Program-made: the position numbers and the translations under genes
In this document: positions 1 through 8,046 of the stretch, piece by piece
Numbering within the stretch: position 1 is the first letter of the stretch
How the letters are laid out: every line of letters starts with the position of its first letter
Source: CADEDH01 sp041394285
Lineage (GTDB): Bacteria; Actinomycetota; Acidimicrobiia; Acidimicrobiales; SZUA-35
Length of the DNA: 64,000 bases
Assembly: GCA_041394285.1 (NCBI GenBank)
Contig: JAWKIL010000007.1
Coordinates: 248,001-312,000, forward strand
Reading direction: 5' to 3'
Notes under the pieces: model-generated
The model's database searches: none
What the model saw: only the letters and a program-made list of their open reading frames with translations
Told to the model about the DNA's origin: nothing

Positions 1-2
1 GA

Positions 3-716
3 ATGGGGCGGTGGGCCGTGGCGGTGAGCGACAGCGATCGGTGGCGCCGATCGCTGCCCGCCCGGGCCGCGGTGCACGCCGCCCTGGGCGAACCACTGCG
101 CCTGGCCATCGTCGACGAGCTGGCCGTCAGCGACCGATCACCCAAGGAGCTGGGGGAGCGGCTCGGCGTGACCTCCAACCTGCTGGCCCACCACCTCGAC
201 GTGCTGGAGGGCGTGGGACTCGTCGCCCGCTCCGTCTCGTCCGGCGACGCCCGCCGCCGCTACGTCCGCCTCGTTGCCGATCAGGCGCCCCTCGTGGCCC
301 CACCACCCCGGCGCCAGCAGCGAGAGATGCTGTTCCTGTGCACCCACAACTCGGCCCGGTCGCAGCTGGCGGCGGCGCTGTGGGAAGCGAGGTCAGGGCG
401 CCCGGCCCGCTCGGCCGGCACCGAGCCGGCGGATCGGGTTCACCCGGGGGCGGTCCGGGCGGCCCGCCGGGTCGGGCTGTCGCTGGCCGCCGCCCGGCCC
501 CGGAAGTTGGCGGCGATCCCGAAGCGGCCGCAGGTGGTGACGGTGTGCGACCGCGCCCACGAGGAGCTGGCGCCCACGGCGGCGTGGTGGCACTGGTCGA
601 TCCCCGATCCCGTGGACGACGGGTCTGACCGGGCGTTCGACGCGGTGGTGGACGAGTTGGAGGCCCGGATCCGATCGGTCCTCCGCGGTCACGGAGAACG
701 CCGGGAGCGAGCGTGA
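3..716 (+). CDS. ArsR-type HTH fused to LMW phosphatase-like arsenate reductase
   Basis: Predicted arsenic-responsive repressor fused to an arsenate reductase-like domain (237 aa). Residues about 20-92 form an ArsR-type winged helix (VTSNLLAHHLDVLEGVGLV is the recognition region). Residues about 108-230 form a low-molecular-weight phosphatase fold with the P-loop CTHNSARS (C113, R119). The VTVCD motif supplies C182, matching the second redox cysteine of thioredoxin-linked ArsC, but the third cysteine of that family is absent (AHEELAP), so classical C-C-C disulfide relay is doubtful. The stop overlaps the next start as GTGA, which suggests coupled translation with the GAPDH gene. The ATG lies 3 nt inside the window, so the true N-terminus could be further upstream or at the GTG at 24. 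Confidence 0.8.
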   Translation: MGRWAVAVSDSDRWRRSLPARAAVHAALGEPLRLAIVDELAVSDRSPKELGERLGVTSNLLAHHLDVLEGVGLVARSVSSGDARRRYVRLVADQAPLVAPPPRRQQREMLFLCTHNSARSQLAAALWEARSGRPARSAGTEPADRVHPGAVRAARRVGLSLAAARPRKLAAIPKRPQVVTVCDRAHEELAPTAAWWHWSIPDPVDDGSDRAFDAVVDELEARIRSVLRGHGERRERA

Positions 717-1741
717 CAGTTCGGGTGGGAATCAACGGGTTCGGGCGCATGGGCCGCCTGGTGGTGCGGGCCCTGCGCCTCCAGCCCGACCTGGAGCTGG
801 TGCACGTGAACGAGCTGAGCGGAGGCCTGCACACGGCGGCGCACCTGCTGGAGTTCGACACGGTGCACGGCCGTTTCCCGGGGTCGGTCGGCACCGACGG
901 CGATCGCCTGGCGGTCTGCGGCGCGCCCGTTACGTTCAGCGACCACGCTGCACCCGGCGACATCCCGTGGGCGGACCTCGGCGTGGAGGTGGTGATCGAG
1001 GCCACCGGGGCGTTCAAGACGGCCGAGGCCCTGGCGCCCCACCTGGAGCAGGGGGCGGCGGGGGCGGTGGTGGTGGCCTGCCCGGTCAGGAGCGACGGGG
1101 TGCTCAACGTGGTGATGGGGTGCAACGACCATCTCTACGACCCCGCCGTCCATCGCATCGTGACGGCGGCCTCGTGTACCACGAACTGCCTGGCCCCGGT
1201 GGTGAAGGTGCTGCACGAGGCGGTGGGGATCGAGCGGGGTGCGATCACCACCATCCACGACGTCACCAACACCCAGGTGGTGGTGGACGCCCCCCATCGG
1301 GACCTGCGCCGGGCCCGCTCGGCCCTGAACTCGCTGATCCCCACGTCCACCGGCTCGGCCACCGCCATCGCGCTGATCTATCCCGAGCTGGCCGGCCGCC
1401 TGAACGGCTTGGCGGTACGGGTGCCGTTGCTCAACGCCTCGCTCACCGATTGCGTGTTCACGCTGTCCCGGGACGTCACGGTGGACGAGATCAACGCCTT
1501 GTTGCGCCAGGCGGCCGTGGGGCCGTTGCAGGGCATCCTCGGCTTCGAGGACCGCCCCCTGGTCTCGGCCGACTACACCAACGACCCCCGTTCAGCGGTC
1601 ATCGACGGCCCCTCCACCATGGTCATCGACGGCCGGATGGTGAAGGTCCTCGCCTGGTACGACAACGAGTACGGCTATGTGCACCGCCTGGCCGAGCTGA
1701 CGGCCAGGGTGGCCGCGTCGGCCCGGGGTCCGGCGGCGTGA
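713..1741 (+). CDS. gapdh: ars-operon glyceraldehyde-3-phosphate dehydrogenase
   Basis: GAPDH homologue (342 aa) with the Rossmann NAD motif GINGFGRMGR at residues 6-15 and the active-site block ASCTTNCLAP (C155). The C-terminal DNEYGY motif is also intact. Its position between the ArsR-ArsC fusion and ArsJ identifies it as the arsenic-linked paralogue rather than the glycolytic enzyme. In studied systems this enzyme makes 1-arseno-3-phosphoglycerate from arsenate and G3P, which ArsJ exports. The ACPVRSDGVLNVVMG and TIHDVTNTQ blocks differ from glycolytic GAPDH (usually SAPAKGD and TIHSYTNDQ). It overlaps both neighbours by GTGA junctions, so the three genes are probably one transcript. The assignment rests on family features and context. 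Confidence 0.9.
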   Translation: MTVRVGINGFGRMGRLVVRALRLQPDLELVHVNELSGGLHTAAHLLEFDTVHGRFPGSVGTDGDRLAVCGAPVTFSDHAAPGDIPWADLGVEVVIEATGAFKTAEALAPHLEQGAAGAVVVACPVRSDGVLNVVMGCNDHLYDPAVHRIVTAASCTTNCLAPVVKVLHEAVGIERGAITTIHDVTNTQVVVDAPHRDLRRARSALNSLIPTSTGSATAIALIYPELAGRLNGLAVRVPLLNASLTDCVFTLSRDVTVDEINALLRQAAVGPLQGILGFEDRPLVSADYTNDPRSAVIDGPSTMVIDGRMVKVLAWYDNEYGYVHRLAELTARVAASARGPAA

Positions 1742-2970
1742 GGCTGCGCAACTACGCCCTGGTGACCGGGGGCTACTGGGCCTTCACGCTCACCGACGGC
1801 GCCCTGCGGATGCTGGTGCTGCTGCACTTCAACCGCCTCGGCTACTCGCCGGTGGCCATCGCCTTCCTGTTCCTGGCCTACGAGCTGACGGGTGTGCTCA
1901 CCAACCTGCTCGGCGGGTGGGCCGGCGCCCGCCACGGGCTCAACCGGACGCTGGTGGCCGGCCTCGGGCTGCAGGTGGTCACCCTGGCCGCCCTCACCGC
2001 CGAACAGCCGTCGTGGGACCGGTGGCTCTCGGTCGCCTACGTGATGGGGTTGCAGGCCGTGTCGGGTGTGGCCAAGGACCTGACCAAGATGAGCTCGAAG
2101 AGCGCGGTCAAGACCGCGGCCGGCGACGGCTCGCTGTTCCGGCTGGTGGCCCTGCTCACCGGCTCGAAGAACGCGCTCAAGGGCGTCGGGTTCTTTCTCG
2201 GCTCGGTACTGCTGGCCTCCCTCGGGTTCGACGGCGCCCTGTGGGCCATGGCCGGCGTCCTGGCCGTGGTGACCGCCGGGCTGCTGGTGGCCCTCGACGG
2301 GGACATCGGCCGGGCCCGGCGCAAGCCCCCGCTGCGGTCCGTGCTGTCGAAGTCGACCGCCATCAACCGGCTCTCGGCCGCCCGCTTCTTCCTGTTCGGT
2401 TCCCGGGACATCTGGTTCGTGGTGGCCGTGCCGGTGTTCCTGGCCGAGAGGCTGGGCTGGGCCGATCAGGCGGTGGGCGGATTCCTGGCGGCGTGGGTGA
2501 TCGGCTACGGCATCGTCCAGTCGTCGGCCCCCCGTCTCCTCACCGCCGGTGGCCGGCCCCCCGACGAGGTGCGGGCGGCCCGGGAGTGGGCCATGGTGTT
2601 GGGCGCGGTATCGGCGGTCATCGCCGTGCTGGTCGCCCTCGACGTGGAGCCGACCGCCGCCGTCGTGGGCGGACTGATCGTGTTCGGGGTGGTGTTCGCC
2701 CTGAACTCGTCGCTCCACTCGTTCCTGGTGCTGGCGTACGCCTCCGACGACGAGGTGGCCCTCGATGTCGGCTTCTACTACTCGGCCAACGCCGCCGGCC
2801 GCCTCGTCGGCACGCTCCTGTCGGGTCTGCTCTACCTGTGGGGCGGGCTTCCCGCCGCCCTGTGGGGTTCCACCGGCTTCGTGGCCCTGACCTGGCTGCT
2901 CACGCTGCGGCTCCCACCGCTGCCCGGCAACGTCACCGTGCAGCTGGCCTCGGTGGACGGTGGGGACTGA
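1738..2970 (+). CDS. arsJ: ArsJ organoarsenical efflux permease (MFS)
   Basis: Membrane transporter of the major facilitator type, 410 aa from the GTG that overlaps the GAPDH stop. The N-terminal stretch NYALVTGGYWAFTLTDGALR and the later DLTKMSSKSAVK block are typical of ArsJ. About eleven or twelve hydrophobic segments are visible. ArsJ exports the unstable 1-arseno-3-phosphoglycerate made by the adjacent GAPDH, so this pair gives arsenate resistance without prior reduction. The reading frame is open far upstream of 1738, but that part is a shadow of the GAPDH gene; the GTGA overlap decides the start. It ends just before a short hairpin and converges on arsR. Confidence 0.9.
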   Translation: MRLRNYALVTGGYWAFTLTDGALRMLVLLHFNRLGYSPVAIAFLFLAYELTGVLTNLLGGWAGARHGLNRTLVAGLGLQVVTLAALTAEQPSWDRWLSVAYVMGLQAVSGVAKDLTKMSSKSAVKTAAGDGSLFRLVALLTGSKNALKGVGFFLGSVLLASLGFDGALWAMAGVLAVVTAGLLVALDGDIGRARRKPPLRSVLSKSTAINRLSAARFFLFGSRDIWFVVAVPVFLAERLGWADQAVGGFLAAWVIGYGIVQSSAPRLLTAGGRPPDEVRAAREWAMVLGAVSAVIAVLVALDVEPTAAVVGGLIVFGVVFALNSSLHSFLVLAYASDDEVALDVGFYYSANAAGRLVGTLLSGLLYLWGGLPAALWGSTGFVALTWLLTLRLPPLPGNVTVQLASVDGGD

Positions 2971-2985
2971 GCGGCCTGGGGCCGC
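2971..2985. terminator. Short GC hairpin between arsJ and arsR
   Basis: A perfect 6-bp stem GCGGCC/GGCCGC with a 3-nt loop begins directly after the arsJ stop and lies before the convergent arsR stop. There is no T-run, so it is a weak intrinsic terminator candidate, although many actinobacterial terminators lack T-tracts. Confidence 0.35.
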
Positions 2986-3033
2986 CGTGCCGCCCTCCGG
3001 GCGTGCCGGGCCGGCCTGGCGGCGAGCCCGCGG

Positions 3034-3384
3034 TCAGCCGAGGGCGGCCCGCAGAGCGGCCACCCGCTCCGGCTGCACGTGGTACCAGGCCCAGGTGCCC
3101 CGCTTCTCCGAGGTCACGAGCCCGGCCTGGCGCAGGATCTTCAGGTGGTGGCTGACGGTCGGCTGCGACCGCCCCGCCGGTTCCACCAGATCGCAGACGC
3201 AGGCCCCGGCGGGCCCGGCGGCGGTGATCATCGACAGGAGGTGCAGCCGCACCGGATCGGCCAGCGCGTGGAACCCCTTGGCCAGCTCCACCGCGCTGGT
3301 CTCGTCGAAGCCGCTGCTGCCGACCGGAGCGCAGCACGCCGAGCCCTGCACCGCGGGGCCCTGCTCGATCTTCGTGCTCGCCAT
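3034..3384 (-). CDS. arsR: ArsR family arsenic-responsive repressor
   Basis: Small winged-helix metalloregulator, 116 aa from ATG at 3384, which is preceded by a GGGAGGAG ribosome site. The DNA-recognition helix is at SQPTVSHHLKILRQAGLV (residues 73-90). The ACVCDL motif (C62, C64) matches the arsenite-binding CxC of the E. coli-type ArsR, and an extra vicinal pair C17-C18 lies in the N-terminal tail. It is divergent from the arsI-acr3 operon, with the iteron array and promoter between them, so autoregulation and control of the divergent operon are likely. An upstream in-frame start exists, but it would read through the iterons and has no ribosome site. Confidence 0.9.
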   Translation of the reverse strand: MASTKIEQGPAVQGSACCAPVGSSGFDETSAVELAKGFHALADPVRLHLLSMITAAGPAGACVCDLVEPAGRSQPTVSHHLKILRQAGLVTSEKRGTWAWYHVQPERVAALRAALG

Positions 3385-3415
3385 CACAACTCCTCCCGGT
3401 CGGGCCCGCCTGTCC

Positions 3416-3480
3416 ATCGAAAGACTCGATCGAAAGACTTGATCGAAGGTCACCATCGAAGGTCTTCATCGAAGAATATC
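3416..3480. repeat. Five 13-bp tandem iterons upstream of arsR
   Basis: The hexamer ATCGAA recurs at 3416, 3429, 3442, 3455 and 3468, exactly 13 bp apart, making five tandem 13-bp units. The first two differ at one base (ATCGAAAGACTCG and ATCGAAAGACTTG); the later units diverge at the 3' half. The array fills the gap between arsR and the arsI promoter and is probably a multi-site ArsR operator. This is inferred from position only. Confidence 0.75.
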
Positions 3481-3518
3481 GATGGATACATTGACACCTG
3501 TCGATGGATGGGTAGGAT
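3479..3518 (+). promoter_or_regulatory. Promoter of the arsI-acr3 operon with flanking operator repeats
   Basis: A consensus -35 TTGACA at 3491-3496 and a -10-like TAGGAT at 3513-3518 are separated by 16 bp. The 9-mer TCGATGGAT occurs at 3479 and again at 3501, bracketing the -35 box with 22-bp spacing, so a repressor bound there would block RNA polymerase. Transcription would start near 3525, leaving a leader of about 45 nt. Confidence 0.7.
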
Positions 3519-3571
3519 GCAGACATCGACAGACGTCAATCTAGCGTCACACCAGCAGCAGGGAGCAACCC

Positions 3572-4030
3572 ATGTCACGAGTCCAGCTCGCCCTCAACGT
3601 GAACGACCTCGACGCCGCCATCGCTTTCTACTCGAAGCTGTTCGGCGCCGAGCCGGCCAAGATCCGCGACGGCTACGCCAACTTCGCCATCGCCGAGCCG
3701 CCCCTCAAGCTGGTGCTGATCGAGAACCCGGGCCAGGGGGGCACGCTGAACCACCTGGGTGTGGAGGTGGAGAGCTCCACGTTGGTCGGTGACGCCATCG
3801 TCCGCCTCCAGGGCGAGGGTCTCGACACCACGGTCCAGCAGGAGACCGCCTGCTGCTACGCCGTGCAGGACAAGGTGTGGGTCCACGGGCCCGACGCCGA
3901 GCCGTGGGAGGTGTACACGGTGCTGGGCGACGCCCCCGACATGGCCTGCGCCCCCGCCCCCGAGGGATCGGGCGCCTGCACGGCCGCCCCCGAGCCGGCG
4001 GCGGTGGGGACGAAGTCCACCTGTTGCTGA
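3572..4030 (+). CDS. arsI: ArsI/CadI family VOC metalloenzyme
   Basis: Vicinal-oxygen-chelate protein of 152 aa. ArsI members are Fe(II)-dependent C-As lyases that demethylate trivalent methylarsenicals, while close CadI relatives are cadmium-induced proteins of less clear function. Candidate metal ligands are Q5, H61 and E113. The vicinal cysteines C94-C95 (ETACCYA) match the arsenical-binding pair of ArsI. The C-terminus carries further cysteines and ends in a CC pair. It is the first gene after the promoter at 3491-3518 and is followed by acr3 in the same frame across an open 200-nt spacer. The ArsI call is favoured by the arsenic context; substrate is not proven by sequence. Confidence 0.85.
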   Translation: MSRVQLALNVNDLDAAIAFYSKLFGAEPAKIRDGYANFAIAEPPLKLVLIENPGQGGTLNHLGVEVESSTLVGDAIVRLQGEGLDTTVQQETACCYAVQDKVWVHGPDAEPWEVYTVLGDAPDMACAPAPEGSGACTAAPEPAAVGTKSTCC

Positions 4031-4231
4031 TCGGGCCATGACGGGCACCGGCACCACGGCGCCCGCCATCCGCCTCCCTCGGGACGACCCCGACCCCGCC
4101 GACATCGGCTGCGGCTTTGGCTCGCCGCCCACAACTTCGCCAGTCTGGAGGCCGGACTCCGCGGGGCATGGCGCCCCCGCCGCCGTCCTCCCGCACCCAG
4201 GCCGACCCCGACACTCACGACAGGACCGCCC
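4031..4231 (+). other. Open spacer between arsI and acr3
   Basis: The 201-nt gap contains no stop codon in the frame shared by arsI and acr3. Just before acr3 that frame reads LRLWLAAHNFASLEAGLRG, which looks more protein-like than the rest. It has no ATG and no ribosome site, so I do not call a gene. A decayed small gene or chance in GC-rich DNA are both possible. Confidence 0.3.
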
Positions 4232-5302
4232 GTGACCGACACCGCAGCCGACACCCGCACCCCCGGCAAGCTGTCCACCCTGGACCGGCTGCTACCGCTG
4301 TGGATCGGCATCGCCATGGCCGTCGGCCTGCTCCTCGGGCGGGCCTTCCCCGGGCTCAACGACACGCTCGACAAGGTGAAGATCGACACGGTCAGCCTCC
4401 CGATCGCCGTCGGCCTGCTGCTGATGATGTATCCCGTACTGGCCAAGGTGCGCTACACCCGGATCGGTCACGTGGTGGCCGATCGCCGCTCGCTCGTGCT
4501 GTCGCTCGTGCTGAACTGGCTGGTGGGACCGGCCGTCATGTTCGCCCTGGCCTGGCTGCTCCTGCCCGACCTGCCCGAGTACCGGACCGGCCTGATCATC
4601 GTCGGCCTGGCCCGCTGCATCGCCATGGTGCTCATCTGGAACGACCTGGCCTGCGGCAACCGGGAGCTGGCGGCGGTGCTCGTGGCCCTGAACTCGATCT
4701 TCCAGATCATCGCGTTCTCGATCCTCGGCTGGTTCTACCTGCAGGTGCTCCCCGGCTGGCTCGGCCTCGACAGCGACGGGATCGACGTGACGGTGGGGGA
4801 GATCGCCAAGAGCGTGCTGATCTTCCTCGGCATCCCGCTGCTCGCCGGCTTCCTCACCCGTACCTTCGGTGAGCGGGCCAAGGGCACCGAGTGGTACGAG
4901 CAGCGGTTCATCCCCCGGATCGGGCCCGTGGCCCTGTACGGCCTGCTGTTCACGATCGTGATCCTGTTCGCCCTCCAGGGCGAGAAGATCACCAACCAGC
5001 CCCTCGACGTGGCCCGCATCGCCCTTCCCCTGCTCGTGTACTTCGCCATCATGTGGTTCGGCACGTTCGCCCTCGGGCTCCGTCTCGGCCTGCCCTACGA
5101 CCGGAACGCCTCGATCGCCTTCACCGCCGCCGGCAACAATTTCGAGCTGGCCATCGCCGTGGCCATCGGTGTGTTCGGGGTGTCGTCGGGCCAGGCCCTG
5201 GCCGGCGTGGTAGGGCCCCTCATCGAGGTGCCGGTGCTGGTGGCCCTGGTCTACGTCTCGCTGGCGGCTCAGCGGAAGTACTATCCGGCCGCCACCGTTT
5301 AA
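4232..5302 (+). CDS. acr3: ACR3 family arsenite efflux transporter
   Basis: Arsenite/H+ antiporter of the inner membrane, 356 aa, with about ten hydrophobic segments. The family signature ARCIAMVLIWNDLACG contains the essential cysteine C129, and a second conserved block GNNFELAIA lies near residue 300. The GTG at 4232 is the first usable start in the open frame; no strong Shine-Dalgarno is seen, which fits coupling to arsI. Together with ArsI it handles As(III) and organoarsenicals, complementing the GAPDH-ArsJ route upstream. Confidence 0.92.
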   Translation: MTDTAADTRTPGKLSTLDRLLPLWIGIAMAVGLLLGRAFPGLNDTLDKVKIDTVSLPIAVGLLLMMYPVLAKVRYTRIGHVVADRRSLVLSLVLNWLVGPAVMFALAWLLLPDLPEYRTGLIIVGLARCIAMVLIWNDLACGNRELAAVLVALNSIFQIIAFSILGWFYLQVLPGWLGLDSDGIDVTVGEIAKSVLIFLGIPLLAGFLTRTFGERAKGTEWYEQRFIPRIGPVALYGLLFTIVILFALQGEKITNQPLDVARIALPLLVYFAIMWFGTFALGLRLGLPYDRNASIAFTAAGNNFELAIAVAIGVFGVSSGQALAGVVGPLIEVPVLVALVYVSLAAQRKYYPAATV

Positions 5303-5705
5303 CTACAAATCGATACCGTCCGAACTGTTCGATTTGCACCGATCATCGGCCCCGGGTTCGGGCCATTTGGCCGCAATGGCGGCGCCGGCAACTTGACACC
5401 GCACCGACCTGGGCAATTGCGGAGCTGGTTGCCAGCGTTCACTGCGGCTGGGATCATCTCCGCCAAGCGGGGTGGGCCCGCGGGATCAGCAGTCTGCCGC
5501 TGCTGCCCGTGCGGGGGCCCTCCACGTCAGGCGGGCGGGGCTGCTGGGTTTCCGCCACTCCGGCCCCGTCCGCCGTCCATCTGAACCCGCTGCCGGCGAA
5601 CTGTCCATCGGCTTGCGCCGATTCGTCTACCAGCGGGGGCCGGCGGCCTTCCATGGATTCGGCGGATCGGGGGAACCGGAGCCGGGCGGCGATCGTCCAA
5701 ACATC
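5303..5705. other. Intergenic gap between acr3 and the serpin gene
   Basis: No convincing gene. A weak hairpin GGCCC/GGGCC (5348-5364, 7-nt loop) followed by ATTT may terminate the acr3 transcript. An isolated TTGACA lies at 5393-5398, but no good -10 follows at proper spacing. The frame of the serpin is open across part of this gap without a better start. Confidence 0.4.
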
Positions 5706-7019
5706 ATGCGAACCACCATTGCCCGTTGGACCGCGGTGTTGTGCGCCGCCGCCACGCTGGGGGCGGCGTGCGGCTCGGGCGACGGCGACGGTGTCGCCGC
5801 CGACCAGGACGGGGTGTCGGCGGTCGCCGTCGGTGACCGCCAGGGGCCCTCGGCCGATCCCTCGGCGGCCGGCCGAGCCGTCACCGCCTTCGGGGGCACG
5901 CTGTTCGCCGCCGTGCGGGCCGGAGCGGATGATCCCGACGCCAACCTCACGATCTCGCCCGCTTCCGTGGCGGTCGCCCTGGCCATGCTGGAGCCGGGGG
6001 CCACCGGAGACGCCGCCACCCAGCTCCGCCGAGTGCTCGCCATCGACGATCCCGGCACCTACCACGCCTCGATGAACGCCCTGGAGCAGGACCTGGAGGC
6101 CCGGGTCCCCGACCCCGTGGCCGACGACGACGGCGACGAGGAGCAGGATCCGGGCGAGGTGACGGTCCGGCTGGCCAACGCCGCCTATCTCCAGCAGGGC
6201 TACCCCTTCGAGTCCGCCTACCTGGAGACGATCGGGGCCAACTACGGCCCGGCGTTGAACGAGGTGGACTTCCGGGCCGACCCGGACGCCGTGGCCCACG
6301 CCATCAACGCCTTCGTGGCCGGCGCCACCAACGACCGCATCCCCGAGCTCGTGGCCGACGGCGTGATCAGCCCCGACACGGTGTTGGCCCTGGTCAACGC
6401 GCTCTATCTGAAGGCGTCGTGGCTGGAGTCGTTCGAGGCCGACGCCACGGCTGACGCCCCCTTCACCCGGGCCGACGGCACCGAGGTGACCGTCCCCATG
6501 ATGCGTGGCGCCAGCGGGGCCTCGTCGCAGGGCGCGGGCTGGCGGGGGGCCGAGAAGCCCTACGTGGGCGGCCTGGCCGCCCAGTTCATCCTGCCCGACG
6601 AGGGCCGCTTCGACGAGGTGGCGGCCGACCTGGGCCGGGTGGTGGCCGAGTTCGACGCCAACCGAACCGTTGGGGCCGAGTTGTCGGTGCCCCGGTTCGA
6701 GGTCCGGGCCAACCGCCAGCTCGATCCCGCCCTCCGGGCGCTCGGACTCACCGCCCCCTACGAACCGGGCCATCTCCTCGGGATCGCGGCCGACGATCGG
6801 CTCGTGCTGAGCAAGGTGATCCACGAGACGTGGGTGGCCATGGACGAGGAGGGCACCGAAGCGGCGGCTGCCACCGTGGCGCTGATGGTCGCCGTCTCCG
6901 CTCCGGTCGAGCCACCCCGGCCGCTGACCCTCGACCGGCCGTTCCTCTACCGCATCTACGATCAGCGGTCGGGGGCCACCCTGTTCCTGGGCCAGGTCAC
7001 CGACCCCACCGCCGGTTGA
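5706..7019 (+). CDS. Serpin-family protease inhibitor, probable lipoprotein
   Basis: Serine protease inhibitor of 437 aa, normal serpin length. The N-terminus is a signal sequence with a lipobox-like LGAAC at about residues 17-21 (non-canonical at -3), followed by a Gly/Asp-rich linker, so a membrane-anchored extracellular inhibitor is likely. The serpin fold starts at about residue 60 (LTISPASVAVALAM). The reactive-centre hinge EEGTEAAAAT (residues 381-390) is of the inhibitory type with small residues P12-P9. Counting from P17 = E381 puts P1 at V397 (VALMVAVSAP), which would favour elastase-like targets. The C-terminal FLYRIYDQRSGATLFLG block is also canonical. The ATG at 5706 was chosen because the signal peptide begins there. 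Confidence 0.9.
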   Translation: MRTTIARWTAVLCAAATLGAACGSGDGDGVAADQDGVSAVAVGDRQGPSADPSAAGRAVTAFGGTLFAAVRAGADDPDANLTISPASVAVALAMLEPGATGDAATQLRRVLAIDDPGTYHASMNALEQDLEARVPDPVADDDGDEEQDPGEVTVRLANAAYLQQGYPFESAYLETIGANYGPALNEVDFRADPDAVAHAINAFVAGATNDRIPELVADGVISPDTVLALVNALYLKASWLESFEADATADAPFTRADGTEVTVPMMRGASGASSQGAGWRGAEKPYVGGLAAQFILPDEGRFDEVAADLGRVVAEFDANRTVGAELSVPRFEVRANRQLDPALRALGLTAPYEPGHLLGIAADDRLVLSKVIHETWVAMDEEGTEAAAATVALMVAVSAPVEPPRPLTLDRPFLYRIYDQRSGATLFLGQVTDPTAG

Positions 7020-7051
7020 GCCGGGCCGGGCCACCGTCCCGATCGGCGGCC

Positions 7052-7714
7052 CTACATCCGCCGGCGACGGCGGCGGACCGGGGGGAGCTCGGTGTCGTCC
7101 GAGCCCAGGATCGACGGCGGCCGGCGCTCACCGGTGCGCCGCCGCACCGGCTGGCGAACGATCGTGCGCAGATCCTCCGGTCTGGTCCGCCTGGGATCGG
7201 TGACATAGATCTCCTGGTAGGTGCCGGTGCCCTCCAGGCTCTGGTCGGCGGCGTACTCCCGGATCCGCTCCAGCGTCCACCCGATCGTGTCGTACGCCCC
7301 GACGTGGAGCGCCTGCACCACGAGGCCGTGGCCCAGCACGCGGACCGCCACCCGGCACGGGCCCCGATCCCGGTGGCGGGCGATGACCCGCCGGAGGGCG
7401 TCGTCGTCGGAGTCGTCGGGGAGGCAGATCGCCGCCGTCCAGTTCCACACGCCGGCCAGGGTCGGATCGAACTCGGTGTGCTCGGCGTGGTGCCAGAACC
7501 CCTCGAGGGGCATGTCGGCGTAGCCGAACCGCCGCCAGGGACAGGCCGCCGCCACCATGGTGTCGGCGGTCGACCGCAGCTCGCGCAGGTCAGATAGCAC
7601 GTCTCCGTTGACGTCGATCGCTACATATCGCCGCGGCGGTATGCGTAGGACGGTGGGGTCGGTGGATGCGATGTAGTCCGCTCGATCCAGAGCTCGGTTC
7701 GATTGGTCGATCAC
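7052..7714 (-). CDS. GyrI-like small-molecule-binding domain protein
   Basis: Soluble protein of 220 aa with a GyrI-like (SOUL/BacR effector-binding) fold suggested by the N-terminal YVAIDVNGDV block and the C-terminal YQEIYVTDPRRTRPEDLRT block, which is very typical of standalone GyrI-like proteins. Some relatives hydrolyse cyclopropanoid toxins or bind drugs; no catalytic function can be read here. The GTG at 7714 has a GAGGAGG site just upstream. The arginine-rich C-terminal tail (PPVRRRRRRM) is unusual. It converges with the serpin gene across about 30 bp. Confidence 0.75.
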   Translation of the reverse strand: MIDQSNRALDRADYIASTDPTVLRIPPRRYVAIDVNGDVLSDLRELRSTADTMVAAACPWRRFGYADMPLEGFWHHAEHTEFDPTLAGVWNWTAAICLPDDSDDDALRRVIARHRDRGPCRVAVRVLGHGLVVQALHVGAYDTIGWTLERIREYAADQSLEGTGTYQEIYVTDPRRTRPEDLRTIVRQPVRRRTGERRPPSILGSDDTELPPVRRRRRRM

Positions 7715-8046
7715 GGCGCCTCCTCGGCGTAAAGGGCTTGTGATCGCTCCGCGTTTGTGCGCGCTCAGAACAGCTCGGCTGGAGGCTTATCGGTTGACAG
7801 ATCGAAGACGAGGTTCGTTCTGTCATGAAGTACGACAGGCTTGAACCAGGCTGATCTGAGCGGCGGCAGGGCGAATTACGTCGGCGTCGCCCTCTGTTGT
7901 GAAGAGATGACGGTACCACGTTGAGACCCATTGTCGCTTGTGTTCGATCATCAATGAACGATGAACTCGATCCCACCCAAACATCGGACCTGGTCGGTGG
8001 CGTTGAACCACCCGATGGGGCAGTTCTTCGAGCGAGGAGTGAACCC
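7715..8046. other. Divergent intergenic region before ferredoxin
   Basis: This 332-bp gap is less GC-rich than its surroundings. It holds a TTGACA at 7794-7799 without a clear -10 and a small palindrome CTGTC/GACAG at 7820-7838. A short minus-strand reading frame at 7823-8011 has no family features and I do not call it. Promoters for the two divergent genes presumably lie here. Confidence 0.4.

Noticed and set aside
7823..8011. Short minus-strand frame in the gap before the ferredoxin gene
   Set aside because: No ribosome site, no family similarity and unlike local codon use.
7921..8046. N-terminal extension of the ferredoxin
   Set aside because: The extra 42 residues lack ferredoxin character and the ATG at 8047 has its own GAGGAG site.
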